From NCBI GenBank assembly GCA_963750195.1, contig CAVVPS010000001.1, positions 259,544 to 323,543 on the forward strand: a stretch of 64,000 bases of DNA, in the 5' to 3' direction. This DNA is from AP-15 sp963750195 (lineage in GTDB: Bacteria; Pseudomonadota; Alphaproteobacteria; ATCC43930; CGMCC-115725). A program made the position numbers and the translations under genes. The notes below the pieces were generated by a model, which saw nothing but the letters and a program-made list of their open reading frames with translations, was not told where the DNA came from and ran no database searches. Each line of letters begins with the position of its first letter. The stretch's first letter is position 1. Below, piece after piece: positions 19,828-29,347 of this stretch.

Positions 19828-21801
19828 CTACCCGCTAGCCAGGAACAAAGCGCCATTGGCAGGGATGCTGATCAACGCCGATTGCTCGAAGCCGTCGAGG
19901 CTTGGGCCTTCCGCATCGACGACACCTCCGTTTCCGACCACATCGGGATTGGGGAACCGATCGTAGAAATCGCTATTGAACAGCTCCACCCAGCGCCCGC
20001 GCCGCGGCAAGCCAATGCCGTAGTCCCGCTTTGGGTTCTCGTCGAAGCTGACGACCGCGACTACGTCGCGGCCGGGACTGCCGTCGGCCACCCAGCGATG
20101 GACCACGATCACCCGGTCGTAATTATTCACCCGGGCGACGCGCACCCCCTCGGCGCGCAGTGCCGGCTCACGCTGCCGCAATGCGACCAGATCCTGCATG
20201 AAGCGGAGATAATCGGCCATGACCGTGTCGGTCTTGAGCCCATCCCACCAAACTAGGTGCCCGGGGTGGTCCTTCTCGTCGTCGCTCCACAACTTGTCCT
20301 CGAGAATCTCCTCGCCCATGAACAGGGCCGGAATTCCGGGGGCCGCGAGCAATAATGCCGTCGCAGCGCGGCTGCGACTGCGCGCGTACCACGAGCGGCG
20401 GTTGGACGGGTCGGCGAGCATCGCCACACGCGCCGCACCATCATGGGCCGCGTACGTGATGTCGTGATTTTCGAGACATTGCACGAGCCGCCAAGCAGCG
20501 TCGTATCCCTCAGGCGGATACAGAGATTGGGCGATCGCATCGAACCCAAGCTGCGCAGTCTCACCGCCTGCGGCCTGCGATACCAATGCGCGTACAGCGT
20601 CACGAAACCCGTCGCCCAGCGCCGCATCGAAGCCAAGCCCTGCGGGCACCGCGGTCACCGGCGATGCGCGATCCCAATCCCAATATTCGGCGATCTGGAT
20701 GGAGGCAGGACGAACAAACCGCACGGTCCCGGTCATGTCCTGACACAGCGCGCGTCCCGAAGGCACATTGTCTGAGATCACGCGGACCTCGTCATACCGG
20801 ATGCCGTCGATCCGATACTCGTTTAAGAAGAACACCGCGTTGTCGATCAGGAACTGCCGCACATGGGCGTTCCAGAAGGCGAATACCTGTCCTCCGGCCC
20901 AGTCCTCATCAGTGAAATACAAGCTGTTGTTCGGGTCTGCGTTGGTGAACCGATCATAGAACCAGAGGCACTGGTCGCCAAAATCACCACCGGCATGATT
21001 ATAGACCAAGTCGAAGATAACAGCGATGCCATGGAGGTGGGCCAGGTCGATCAGGCATTTCAGCTGGTTGATCCCGGGGCGCAGCTGATCCAAAGTCAGC
21101 TGCGGTTTCTCAAGCGAAGCAAGCATCGCATTGATCTGGACGAGATATCGCGCAAGATCGTCGTCGTCGACTTGATAGAGCCCTTCCGGAGAGAAATAGT
21201 CGACACCGTTATAACCTTCGCTGTATTGGGTCGCGAATTCCTGGATCGGCAACAGTTGAATGGCGTTGACTCCGAGGTCGCGCAGATAGCCGAGGCGGGT
21301 GACGACATCGAGGAAGCGGCCGCCTCGGGTCGCACGGATATCGTTGCCGTCCCGATCGACCGCCCACCAAGTGCCGATGTGGAGTTGATAGAGGATCAAG
21401 TCGCGAAAATCAGGCGTGCGCCAATCAGCATCGTGCCAAGGGTAGCTCGCAGGCTGGCGGACGATGCAATAGGAGGCCGGAAAAGCAGGATCGGGGCTCA
21501 GCTCCCGCGCGTAGGGATCCCGCTTCAGCCCGGTCGCGCCGACACCCTCAACCCAAAACATGTATTGCGCGCCGTCGCTCGCACCTGGAAGGAATCCGCC
21601 CCAGGTTTCGTCGCCGAGCGGCGTCAGTCGATCGTTCGGGCTCGGCGTCCAGCCGGCAGCAGCAGAGCCGGCCAACGCGTCGCCGGTCAGCAGATAGACG
21701 TTCTTTGCCCGTGGCGCCCAGGTCCGAAAGGTGGTGCCGCCTGCGATCACAGTGGCGCCCATCGGCGTGGCGGGATTGACGAATTGGAACTGGACGCTCA
21801 T
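19828..21801 (-). CDS. GH13 alpha-glucan-acting enzyme, branching-enzyme-like
   Basis: This intact 657-residue protein has an N-terminal CBM48/E-set-like domain (TTFRTWAPRAKNVYLL), a linker with LILYQLHIGTWW, then a GH13 barrel. Conserved regions appear in order: IFDLVYNHAGGD (near residue 267), IDGIRYDEVRV with the nucleophile Asp (near 335), IQIAEYWDW with the acid/base Glu (near 370) and LENHDITYA with the stabilising Asp (near 445). A C-terminal beta domain ends the protein. Architecture resembles glycogen branching enzymes and maltooligosyltrehalose trehalohydrolases; activity cannot be fixed from sequence. It has no signal peptide. It stands alone, divergent from rmlC, with no glycogen genes adjacent. 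Confidence 0.88.
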   Translation of the reverse strand: MSVQFQFVNPATPMGATVIAGGTTFRTWAPRAKNVYLLTGDALAGSAAAGWTPSPNDRLTPLGDETWGGFLPGASDGAQYMFWVEGVGATGLKRDPYARELSPDPAFPASYCIVRQPASYPWHDADWRTPDFRDLILYQLHIGTWWAVDRDGNDIRATRGGRFLDVVTRLGYLRDLGVNAIQLLPIQEFATQYSEGYNGVDYFSPEGLYQVDDDDLARYLVQINAMLASLEKPQLTLDQLRPGINQLKCLIDLAHLHGIAVIFDLVYNHAGGDFGDQCLWFYDRFTNADPNNSLYFTDEDWAGGQVFAFWNAHVRQFLIDNAVFFLNEYRIDGIRYDEVRVISDNVPSGRALCQDMTGTVRFVRPASIQIAEYWDWDRASPVTAVPAGLGFDAALGDGFRDAVRALVSQAAGGETAQLGFDAIAQSLYPPEGYDAAWRLVQCLENHDITYAAHDGAARVAMLADPSNRRSWYARSRSRAATALLLAAPGIPALFMGEEILEDKLWSDDEKDHPGHLVWWDGLKTDTVMADYLRFMQDLVALRQREPALRAEGVRVARVNNYDRVIVVHRWVADGSPGRDVVAVVSFDENPKRDYGIGLPRRGRWVELFNSDFYDRFPNPDVVGNGGVVDAEGPSLDGFEQSALISIPANGALFLASG

Positions 21802-21919
21802 CTCGCTTCCCTTCCCTAACCGTGACGACGTATCGATCGTGCTCGGCTTGCCGGGGTGAGCTTAAAATGGCGGAGTGAACTCCGCCACCGCACTCTAGGC
21901 AGATCCTATAGGGGGATGT

Positions 21920-22495
21920 ATGAAAGGGATCATGAAAATTTTGGCAACCGCTCTATCGGAAGTTAAGATCATCATCCCCGTGCGGATCGGCGATTCACGC
22001 GGCTTCTTTTCGGAAGTTTGGAATGGACGAGACTTCGCTGAGGCTGGGATCGGCAGTGCTTTCGTTCAGGACAACCACATTCGCAATCCGCTCAAGGGGA
22101 CGCTACGCGGTCTACATTATCAACTACCTCCGATGGCCCAAGGAAAACTTTTGCGGGTGACGCGAGGTTCAATCCTCGATGTGGCCGTCGACATCCGACG
22201 CGGATCGCCGACTTTTGGACATCACGCCGAAGCGATGTTGAGTGCCGACAACTGGCATCAGATTTGGGTGCCGGCAGGCTTTGCACATGGGTACTGTACG
22301 CTCGTGGACGACACCGAGGTGCAATACAAAGTCAGCAATTTTTATAGTCCATCACACGAGCGCGGTATTACTTGGGACGATCCGGGGCTGGCGATCAGCT
22401 GGCCGCTCAGTGCCGAAGCCATAACCATTTCCGACCGTGATCGCAGATTGCCGCGGCTGGCCGAACAGCCTGATCTCTTCGAGTACGTCGCATGA
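21920..22495 (+). CDS. rmlC: dTDP-4-dehydrorhamnose 3,5-epimerase
   Basis: The 191-residue cupin epimerase carries DSRGFFSEVWN, QDNHIRNPLKGTLRGLHYQ (catalytic His and the RGLHYQ signature), ILDVAVDIRRGSPTFG and VPAGFAHGYCTL. It catalyses the third step to dTDP-L-rhamnose. An ATG at 21920 (preceded by AGGGGG) and one at 21932 are both possible starts. The stop overlaps the rmlB ATG by four bases. It is the first gene of rmlCBDA, the entrance to the polysaccharide locus. Confidence 0.95.
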   Translation: MKGIMKILATALSEVKIIIPVRIGDSRGFFSEVWNGRDFAEAGIGSAFVQDNHIRNPLKGTLRGLHYQLPPMAQGKLLRVTRGSILDVAVDIRRGSPTFGHHAEAMLSADNWHQIWVPAGFAHGYCTLVDDTEVQYKVSNFYSPSHERGITWDDPGLAISWPLSAEAITISDRDRRLPRLAEQPDLFEYVA

Positions 22496-23550
22496 CCGCA
22501 GTCGTGACCGGTGGTGCCGGGTTCATCGGTTCGGCCCTGGTCCGCGCGCTAATCGGCGACGGCGAACACGTGGTCACGGTCGACAAGCTCACCTACGCCG
22601 GAAATCTCGATAACCTCGCCTCGGTCATCGACCATCCTAATCATACCTTCATTTGCGCCGATATATGCGATGGCGCTGCGATGGCGGTAATCCTGCGGGA
22701 CCATCGCCCGCGCATCTTGTACAATCTTGCGGCGGAGAGCCACGTCGATCGCTCGATCGACGCGCCTGCGGTTTTCATCCAAACCAATGTCGTCGGTACG
22801 GCGACCTTGCTCGAAGCGGCGCTCGGTTATTGGCGCACGCTCGGTTCGACTGACCGCGCTGAATTTCGCTTTATGCAGATCTCGACCGATGAAGTCTATG
22901 GCGAGCTCGGACTGACCGAATATTTTGAGGTTGGCAGCCCCTACCGGCCAAACTCACCTTATTCGGCGAGTAAGGCCGGTGCCGATCATCTCGTCCGAGC
23001 CTGGTTCCATACCTACGGCCTTCCGGCCTTGGTGTCGAACTGCTCGAACAATTACGGTCCCTATCAGTTTCCCGAAAAGCTGATCCCGTTGATGGTGCTG
23101 AATGGCCTCGCAGAGAAGCCGCTACCGGTTTACGGCCAAGGCCTGAACATCCGCGATTGGCTGCATGTCGACGACCACGTCGCAGCGTTGCGGCGCATCG
23201 TCGAACGGGGTCGCATTGGCGAGACTTACCTCATTGGCGCTCGCGCGGAAGTTCAAAACATCGAAGTGGTTCTCGCCATCTGCCGGCTGCTCGACCAGCG
23301 GCGCCCGGGAGGCGCTCCTCATGCCCGGCTGATCTCTTTCGTGACCGATAGGCCCGGTCATGACGCGCGGTACGCCATCGACCCCAGCAAGATCGAGAGC
23401 GAGCTTGAATGGCATCCCCGGTACGATCTCGATCGCGGTCTCTCTGACACGGTCGACTGGTATATTTCCAATCAGAAATGGTGCCGGCGCGCCAGCGCAA
23501 CTTACCGGCAGGAACGTCTCGGTGTGTTGGCGCCGACGGAGGCGATGTGA
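22492..23550 (+). CDS. rmlB: dTDP-glucose 4,6-dehydratase
   Basis: This 352-residue extended SDR enzyme has VVTGGAGFIGSALVRAL (NAD-binding), NLAAESHVDRSIDAP, ISTDEVYGELG (catalytic DE pair), YSASKAGADHLVRAW (YxxxK) and SNCSNNYGPYQFPEKLIPLM. It makes dTDP-4-keto-6-deoxyglucose, the second step to dTDP-rhamnose. It overlaps rmlC and rmlD by four bases each, so translation is probably coupled. The frame is intact. Confidence 0.96.
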   Translation: MTAVVTGGAGFIGSALVRALIGDGEHVVTVDKLTYAGNLDNLASVIDHPNHTFICADICDGAAMAVILRDHRPRILYNLAAESHVDRSIDAPAVFIQTNVVGTATLLEAALGYWRTLGSTDRAEFRFMQISTDEVYGELGLTEYFEVGSPYRPNSPYSASKAGADHLVRAWFHTYGLPALVSNCSNNYGPYQFPEKLIPLMVLNGLAEKPLPVYGQGLNIRDWLHVDDHVAALRRIVERGRIGETYLIGARAEVQNIEVVLAICRLLDQRRPGGAPHARLISFVTDRPGHDARYAIDPSKIESELEWHPRYDLDRGLSDTVDWYISNQKWCRRASATYRQERLGVLAPTEAM

Positions 23551-24410
23551 CGCTGCTGATCCTCGGCGCCGGGGGGCAGGTAGGACGCGCGCTGGTTGAA
23601 CGGGCTGGTCCCCAAGGTCTGGGTTGCGAGCGCGCGGCCTGCGACATAACAGACCTGGCCGCGGTCACGCGCTGTCTGTCGGCACCCGCGTTGTCTGCCG
23701 TCGTCAATTGTGCCGCTTACACCGCTGTCGATCGCGCCGAGAGCGATCGAGATGCGGCATATGCGATCAATGCCGAGGGCGCCGGGATTGTCGCCCGGGC
23801 TTCAGCGGCGCGCGGCTTGCCAGTCATTCACCTTTCGACAGATTACGTGTACGCGGGGACCTGCGTTGGCCCGCACAGGGAAACCGAGCCGATCGCGCCG
23901 GTCAATCTATACGGCGCCTCCAAGGCCGCAGGCGATGCGGCGGTTGCGGCAGGAAACCCGGCGTATTTGCTGCTGCGGGTGTCCTGGGTCTTTGGCGTCC
24001 ATGGTACGAACTTTGTCAAGACCATGCTGCGGCTTGGCCGGGAACGGGATGAGCTCCGCATTGTCGCTGACCAGCAAGGGGGCCCGACCGAGGCGCGAGA
24101 CATCGCCGATGCGATAATCGCGATGGCCAAAGCGAGCCGCCAAGCGAGCTTTGCGAAATGGGGAACCTACCATTTCGCCGGGGCACCGCCAACGAGCTGG
24201 TACGGCTTTGCCCAGGGAATCTTTGAGCATGCCTGCGGGCGACCGCCGCGGCTGGTACCGATCGCCACTCGAGATTATCCGACGCCGGCTGCACGCCCGC
24301 CCAATTCGACGCTTGATTGCAGCCTGATCCACCACGTCTTCGGGCTTGATCAGCCCGATTGGCGGGCGTCGCTGTCGCGTGTTCTAGCCGATCTCGGAGA
24401 GGCGGCATGA
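23547..24410 (+). CDS. rmlD: dTDP-4-dehydrorhamnose reductase
   Basis: The start is the GTG at 23547, which overlaps the rmlB stop (GTGA), giving 287 residues beginning VTLLILGAGGQVGRAL. Other motifs are VVNCAAYTAVDRAESD, HLSTDYVYAG, NLYGASKAAGDAAV (YxxxK) and LLLRVSWVFG. The enzyme reduces the 4-keto group to give dTDP-L-rhamnose. The upstream continuation of the frame to 23478 lies inside rmlB and is not coding. It ends in a four-base overlap with rmlA. Confidence 0.95.
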   Translation: MTLLILGAGGQVGRALVERAGPQGLGCERAACDITDLAAVTRCLSAPALSAVVNCAAYTAVDRAESDRDAAYAINAEGAGIVARASAARGLPVIHLSTDYVYAGTCVGPHRETEPIAPVNLYGASKAAGDAAVAAGNPAYLLLRVSWVFGVHGTNFVKTMLRLGRERDELRIVADQQGGPTEARDIADAIIAMAKASRQASFAKWGTYHFAGAPPTSWYGFAQGIFEHACGRPPRLVPIATRDYPTPAARPPNSTLDCSLIHHVFGLDQPDWRASLSRVLADLGEAA

Positions 24411-25279
24411 AGGGTATTATCCTCGCCGGCGGCACCGGCAGTCGGCTCTGGCCGATGACCCAAGTGGTCAGCAAGCAATTGCTGCCGGTGCACGACAAGC
24501 CGATGATTTATTACCCACTCACGACCTTGATGCTGGCTGGGATCCGCGAGATCTTGGTCATTACCGCGCCTTCCGATGCCACTCAATTCCAGCGCCTGCT
24601 GGGGGATGGACACGCTTGGGGCCTCGAGCTCAATTACGCCGTGCAGCCGCGACCCGACGGGTTGGCCCAGGCCTTTCTGATCGGCCGCGACTTTATCGCC
24701 GGCGGGCGCTCGGCCTTGGTGCTCGGCGATAATGTCTTCTATGGCCACGGTCTGGTCGCGTCGTTGCAGCGCGCGGCGGCGAGCAAAGCGGGAGCCGTCA
24801 TCTTTGGGTATTGGGTGCGTGAGCCGGGTCTATATGGGGTCGTTGACTTCGCTCCGGATGGGGCGGTGCGGGCGATCATCGAGAAGCCGGCGGTGCCACC
24901 CTCCAATTATGCGGTTACCGGTCTCTACTTCTATGACGCGCAGGCACCCGATATCGCCGCCACCTTGAAGCCATCGGCCCGCGGCGAACTGGAGATCACC
25001 GATCTAAATAACCATTACCTGCGGCAAGGACGCCTCGAGCTGGAAACCCTCGGTCGCGGGTTTGCCTGGCTTGATACCGGGACACCGGAGAGTCTGCTGC
25101 AAGCGGCCGAGTTCGTGGCGACGGTCGAGGCTCGTCAAGGGCTCAAAATTGCCTGTCCGGAAGAAATCGCGTGGCGCATGAATTGGATCGACAACGCTCA
25201 GCTCCAGCGGCTGGCAGCCAAGTTTATGGGCAATTCCTATGGCCGGTATCTATTCGAGTTGGTGCAAATGGACCGTTAA
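24407..25279 (+). CDS. rmlA: Glucose-1-phosphate thymidylyltransferase
   Basis: This 290-residue enzyme starts MKGIILAGGTGSRLWPMTQ, with SKQLLPVHDKPMIYYPL, VLGDNVFYGHG and IIEKPAVPPSNYAVTGLYFY. It is the first step of dTDP-sugar synthesis and the usual point of feedback control by dTDP-rhamnose. The ATG at 24407 overlaps the rmlD stop. It closes the four-gene rmlCBDA run; a 219-base gap with no gene follows. Confidence 0.96.
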   Translation: MKGIILAGGTGSRLWPMTQVVSKQLLPVHDKPMIYYPLTTLMLAGIREILVITAPSDATQFQRLLGDGHAWGLELNYAVQPRPDGLAQAFLIGRDFIAGGRSALVLGDNVFYGHGLVASLQRAAASKAGAVIFGYWVREPGLYGVVDFAPDGAVRAIIEKPAVPPSNYAVTGLYFYDAQAPDIAATLKPSARGELEITDLNNHYLRQGRLELETLGRGFAWLDTGTPESLLQAAEFVATVEARQGLKIACPEEIAWRMNWIDNAQLQRLAAKFMGNSYGRYLFELVQMDR

Positions 25280-25498
25280 TAGATCACGCCCGGAGCAATT
25301 CGAGCCCTGGTCTCTTGACCGATCCGTCGGCGTGGAGTTAGTGGTAGACAGTGTCGGCCGCACCCGCATGCCGCATTCCACTCCTTGCTCGGCATCGGCT
25401 GCTTATCCGTCGCTTGTTGACCTCACCGGAAGCAAAGACATACGCCGCCCCACTCAATAATTTACGACAGTAGAACAACTGCCGCGCGAGAGAGTACA

Positions 25499-26611
25499 AT
25501 GACGAAAATTAAAGGGCCTTCCAGTTATCTTAATCATGACTTCATCGAGCGGGTTAAACGTAGCTATCGCTTGGCCATGACGGATTACTGTGACAACGGC
25601 GCAGGTATATGGGCGCAAATAGACAATTTGAGGCGACCAGTACATGACGCCCTCATGGCTACTTCCAATGAGACAATCACAAATATGTTTGAAAATCCCG
25701 TTTCGTGCGATCTGTTCTATGGCATGGATAATCTCGCAAATTCTATCGAAACGGGCTCACCCGTAGATCCGACAATAGATCAGGCGCGTTCAGATCAAGC
25801 CGCGTTCTTAATCGGCGAGGTAACCCACGCGCTTGGCTTGAGACGTTGGGTCCCCGAAAGCGCCGAACAATATCGCTCCTACTACAAGCAGAGCGCGTAC
25901 GCGGACCCTCCGGCCGATGCCGAGAACCTTTTGCGGATAATAGAGCGAGAGTTGGGCTTTCTAATCGATTTCCCGTCACCGTTCCGCGGCGAACGGGGTC
26001 TGGTGACACAGCGCGGGCTCGCTAGTTATCGGGCAATTCAAGCCCTTTATCAAGTCTTCCGTGTTCAGCAAGAGCTTGCGACTGTTACGAATGCGTCCGT
26101 GCTTGAAATAGGCCCCGGAAATGGACGAACAGCCTATTATGCGGTCAAAGCAGGAATATCTCGATATGCCACTATCGACCTGCCAATGGGTGTCGTAGCT
26201 CAGGCCTGTTTTCTCGGCGCTACACTAGGTCCAGACAAACTCTGGATGATTGGCGATGATTGTCAATCTGACGACCGTGTTAGGCTTTTACCAAGTAACC
26301 GACTGGATTTGCTTAAGGAAAGATTCGGCGTAGTCCTAAATGTCGATTCGATGACTGAAATGGGCGAAGACGTGGCCTTGCACTATGTGCAGTGGATTGC
26401 ATCAAACGCTGACATCTTTTTGTCAATAAATCATGAAGCTAACGTAATTACAATTCCGTCTCTTGCACGCCGCATTTTTGGGACAGTAGAATATAGGCGA
26501 TTTCCCTATTGGATGCGACCGGCATATATTGAAGAGATCTTTCGAATGAAGGAAGCGATTAGAGACGAATCCATCCACGAAATCCGAATCAGGTCCGAAT
26601 TTCGTTTTTGA
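25499..26611 (+). CDS. Putative sugar O-methyltransferase
   Basis: The 370-residue protein has a class I SAM-binding core in the second half: VLEIGPGNGRTAYYAVKAG (motif I), TIDLPMGVVAQACFLG and VLNVDSMTEMGED. The long N-terminal region resembles the putative sugar O-methyltransferase family found in polysaccharide loci. It would methylate a hydroxyl of the glycan or its precursor; this is inferred from family and position. The gene is visibly richer in A and T than its neighbours (codons such as aaa, tta and ata are frequent), a sign of separate acquisition. The frame is intact. It follows rmlA on the same strand. Confidence 0.75.
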   Translation: MTKIKGPSSYLNHDFIERVKRSYRLAMTDYCDNGAGIWAQIDNLRRPVHDALMATSNETITNMFENPVSCDLFYGMDNLANSIETGSPVDPTIDQARSDQAAFLIGEVTHALGLRRWVPESAEQYRSYYKQSAYADPPADAENLLRIIERELGFLIDFPSPFRGERGLVTQRGLASYRAIQALYQVFRVQQELATVTNASVLEIGPGNGRTAYYAVKAGISRYATIDLPMGVVAQACFLGATLGPDKLWMIGDDCQSDDRVRLLPSNRLDLLKERFGVVLNVDSMTEMGEDVALHYVQWIASNADIFLSINHEANVITIPSLARRIFGTVEYRRFPYWMRPAYIEEIFRMKEAIRDESIHEIRIRSEFRF

Positions 26612-26987
26612 GCCGATTGCTGGATACTCTTGTGCCCGCGCGGGCGGCCGCACGTCGACTTCCCTCTTGAGTTGTCAGGATCACGATAAAGGCGCGCACC
26701 AAGGAAACACTGAGCAATGCAGACATGGCTGGGGGTTTGACGCCCGAGGCATGATTTTGATCAGGAAACACACAACCTCATAGAGGTTCTTCCGGCGGAA
26801 TTCTCGGTGGTGTTGCTAGTCTCCGGTGCTGTTGGGGATCGAGGCGGACTCTGGGCGTCCTCAGGCCCGCACCTGCACGAGCAGGGCTTTCTTGACGATG
26901 ACGTGCGCCCGCATGGCAGCGTTTGATGCGCACGTGGCCCGCGTCAACCGAGCCGGATGGAGCGGGCGAAGGGAGCCGGGATGGGAT
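26612..26987. other. Intergenic region, no gene seen
   Basis: This gap lies between convergent genes. No frame has recognisable motifs. Base composition is mixed, with a few short open frames that look random. Confidence 0.5.
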
Positions 26988-27878
26988 TCAGCTGCCGGTT
27001 CGCGGCTCGACGGCGAGAAAGCTGCGCAGATGGTGGCGCATTATGTAGCCACCGATTTGCCGCAACACCTTCGACAAGCAGAAATAACCCGCGAGCAGGC
27101 CATACCGGGCGCCGGCTACCGCGGCCACTGTCGTCGCCGACAGCCATACCAGCCGGATCAGGCTGCAACAGCGCCGGCCGAGAGCCGCAAAATCGGCGAA
27201 GGCGCCCGCCAAACCGCCCCGCCGCGGCAAATCGAAGAACGGATGACCGTTGTAGCGATAGCGAAAGACGACCCCCGGCACGTGGACGAACTCTCCGATC
27301 ATCGTTGCCGCCATCATCGGGGGTGCGTCATGCCACCAATCGTTATGGCGCCACGGGATCGCGCGCAGCCGCTCGGTCCGCCACACGCCGTAGAGATGGT
27401 GTAGCGGAAAATAGGCGGCCTGTCGCAGCCGCGCCCGTGCCGAGAGCCCGCGATTGGCAAAGTCGAGGCGAAGCGGATGCGGCTCCCCGCCAACGATCTC
27501 GACGACATCGCCGAACCCCAGGATGGCTTGCGGGCGGCTCTCGAGCGCAGCGACGAGACGCTCGATGAAATCCGGGTCGCGGGCATCGTCATGGGCCGCC
27601 CACATGAAATAGGGCGCGTGCGCTTGCCGGAGCACGAAATTGAAATTGTCAGTGACCGAGATGGGTCGGGGCTGGCGGACATAGCGCAAACGGGGATCCG
27701 CGGCGAAGCGGCGACAGATTTCAGGGGTCGCATCGGTCGACGCGTTGTCGGAAACGATGATTTCGATGTCGGCCAGCGTCTGCTGGCACAAGCCTGCGAG
27801 TGCTTCGGCCAAGCCGTCGGCGCCGTTGTAAACCGGGACGCCGATGCTGACCCGGGGTGTTGCCCGTAAGTCGGGCAT
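26988..27878 (-). CDS. Glycosyltransferase family 2
   Basis: From the ATG at 27878 the product has 296 residues. VSIGVPVYNGADGLAEAL and IIVSDNASTDATPEICRRF are the GT-A nucleotide-binding start, YFMWAAHDDARDPDFIERL contains the metal-binding DD, and WWHDAPPMMAATMIGEF lies in the acceptor half. Two hydrophobic stretches near the C-terminus suggest membrane attachment. The frame stays open upstream into the previous gene, but GT2 similarity begins at this ATG. It starts two bases after the stop of the epimerase gene, so it is the last gene of the CDP-sugar operon. Donor sugar unknown, possibly the CDP-linked sugar made next door. Confidence 0.87.
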   Translation of the reverse strand: MPDLRATPRVSIGVPVYNGADGLAEALAGLCQQTLADIEIIVSDNASTDATPEICRRFAADPRLRYVRQPRPISVTDNFNFVLRQAHAPYFMWAAHDDARDPDFIERLVAALESRPQAILGFGDVVEIVGGEPHPLRLDFANRGLSARARLRQAAYFPLHHLYGVWRTERLRAIPWRHNDWWHDAPPMMAATMIGEFVHVPGVVFRYRYNGHPFFDLPRRGGLAGAFADFAALGRRCCSLIRLVWLSATTVAAVAGARYGLLAGYFCLSKVLRQIGGYIMRHHLRSFLAVEPRTGS

Positions 27879-27879
27879 C

Positions 27880-28809
27880 TCACGCCTCGGTCGGTTGGCG
27901 CGCCGCCGCCACCACCGGCTGGTGTTCGACAAGCACCCGGTCGAGGCCCGCTGCGATCGCGGTCGGCGCCGACCAGCCGAGCCGCTGTTCGACTTTGCCC
28001 ATGTCGGCGACCAGCACCGACGGTTCGCCGCTCGCCGGCTCGATCGCGCCGAACCGCGGCAGCTCGGCGAGCCCGCGCCGCGCCGCCAGATACTCGACCA
28101 CCATGCGAATCGCCGTCGGTCTGCCGGTCGCAATGTTAAACGCCCCGGTCTCTGCGGAAAGGAGCAGCCGGATAAGCAGGTCGGCCGCGTCGGGCGCATA
28201 GATGAAGTCGCGGAGCTGACGGCCATGTGTGGTCTCAACCGGCCGCCTGTCGGCGAGTGCGGCCAGCACCGACGGGATCAGGCGCGCCGGCGGGTCGCCC
28301 GGACCGTAAGGCAGGAACACCCGTCCCCAGGCAGCAGCGAAGCCGCTATGTTGCGCCGCCGCCTCGAGCGCAAGCCAACATGCAGCCTTGCATTTGCCGT
28401 AAATCGAAGGTGGACGGATCGGCGTCGCATCCTCGGTGCAGGGCTGGTCGACATTGGCATATTCGGCGGAGCTGCCGACCCCAACAAAGCGGACCCCGGT
28501 TGTTGCACCAAAGGCCGATGCCATGGCGATGGTGGCGGTCAGCCACCGCATGTTGTCGGGCGATGACGCATAGCGCCGCGGAGTCGCCTCCCAAGCGAGA
28601 TGGAGCAGATGGGTCGGCCGCAGCGCCGCGACGATCCGGCTTGCCTCGCCGGGGTCGCGCAGATCGGCAGCATGCCAGCGAACCCGCCCATTGCCGGGGC
28701 CATTTCCGGTTCGGTTGACCGCATCGATAGTGCAATCCTCGCGGCTGAGCCGCGCTAGGCAATGGCGGCCAATGAACCCCGAGGCGCCGGTCAGCAGCAC
28801 CCGGATCAT
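27880..28809 (-). CDS. NAD-dependent epimerase/reductase of the CDP-sugar cassette
   Basis: This 309-residue SDR starts MIRVLLTGASGFIGRHCLAR (GxxGxxG). It has LLHLAWEATP, GVGSSAEYANVDQPCTEDA and PSIYGKCKAACWLALE (YxxxK), then GRVFLPYGPGDPPARLIPSV. In its context it could carry out the final 4-keto reduction of a C-methylated CDP-deoxysugar; this is inference. The ATG overlaps the stop of the preceding RfbC-like gene by four bases. The frame is intact. Confidence 0.85.
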   Translation of the reverse strand: MIRVLLTGASGFIGRHCLARLSREDCTIDAVNRTGNGPGNGRVRWHAADLRDPGEASRIVAALRPTHLLHLAWEATPRRYASSPDNMRWLTATIAMASAFGATTGVRFVGVGSSAEYANVDQPCTEDATPIRPPSIYGKCKAACWLALEAAAQHSGFAAAWGRVFLPYGPGDPPARLIPSVLAALADRRPVETTHGRQLRDFIYAPDAADLLIRLLLSAETGAFNIATGRPTAIRMVVEYLAARRGLAELPRFGAIEPASGEPSVLVADMGKVEQRLGWSAPTAIAAGLDRVLVEHQPVVAAARQPTEA

Positions 28810-29336
28810 AGCGCGCAATCCGGCCAGTGGGCGTCGCGATCCGAGATGACGCTCGGCGCGAACGGCCATTCGATCGCGAAGGCGGGATCGTTCCAGCGCA
28901 CACCGACCGCCAGCTCCGGAACGAAGATCTCTCCCATCATATAAAGGACTTCGCAATCGTCCTCGAGGGTGAGGAAACCGTGTGCCAACCCTTCGGGAAT
29001 GAACAAGGCGTTGCGGCGCTCGTGCGACAGCTCGATGCCCACCCATTTGGCAAACCCGGGCGATCCCGGACGCAAATCCACGGCAACATCGAAGACGCGG
29101 CCACGGGTGCAGCGGACCAATTTCGGCTCGCCGCGCGGCGCGCGCTGAAAGTGCATGCCGCGCAACGTCCCGCGCCGGGCATTCCACGAGACGTTGCATT
29201 GCGGCCACACGGTCGGCAGGCCGACGGCGCCGAATTCGGCGGCATCGAACGTCCGGGCAAAGAGGCCGCGTTCGTCGGGTTGCGGCTCGACCGTTATGAT
29301 CATAACGCCGGGCAGCACCGAGGGGTCGATCCTCAT
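28806..29336 (-). CDS. RfbC-like sugar nucleotide epimerase (cupin)
   Basis: The 176-residue product belongs to the dTDP-4-dehydrorhamnose 3,5-epimerase family: PQPDERGLFARTFDAAEFG, RRGTLRGMHFQ (catalytic His), VFDVAVDLRPGSPGFAKW and IPEGLAHGFLTLED. The signature RGLHYQ is RGMHFQ here. It is distinct from the rmlC of this window, so it likely acts on the CDP-4-keto sugar made by RfbG, as in cassettes for C-methylated deoxysugars. The frame extends far upstream over the next gene, but family similarity starts at the ATG at 29336. Confidence 0.87.
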   Translation of the reverse strand: MRIDPSVLPGVMIITVEPQPDERGLFARTFDAAEFGAVGLPTVWPQCNVSWNARRGTLRGMHFQRAPRGEPKLVRCTRGRVFDVAVDLRPGSPGFAKWVGIELSHERRNALFIPEGLAHGFLTLEDDCEVLYMMGEIFVPELAVGVRWNDPAFAIEWPFAPSVISDRDAHWPDCAL

Positions 29337-29347
29337 CGGTAGGGCGT

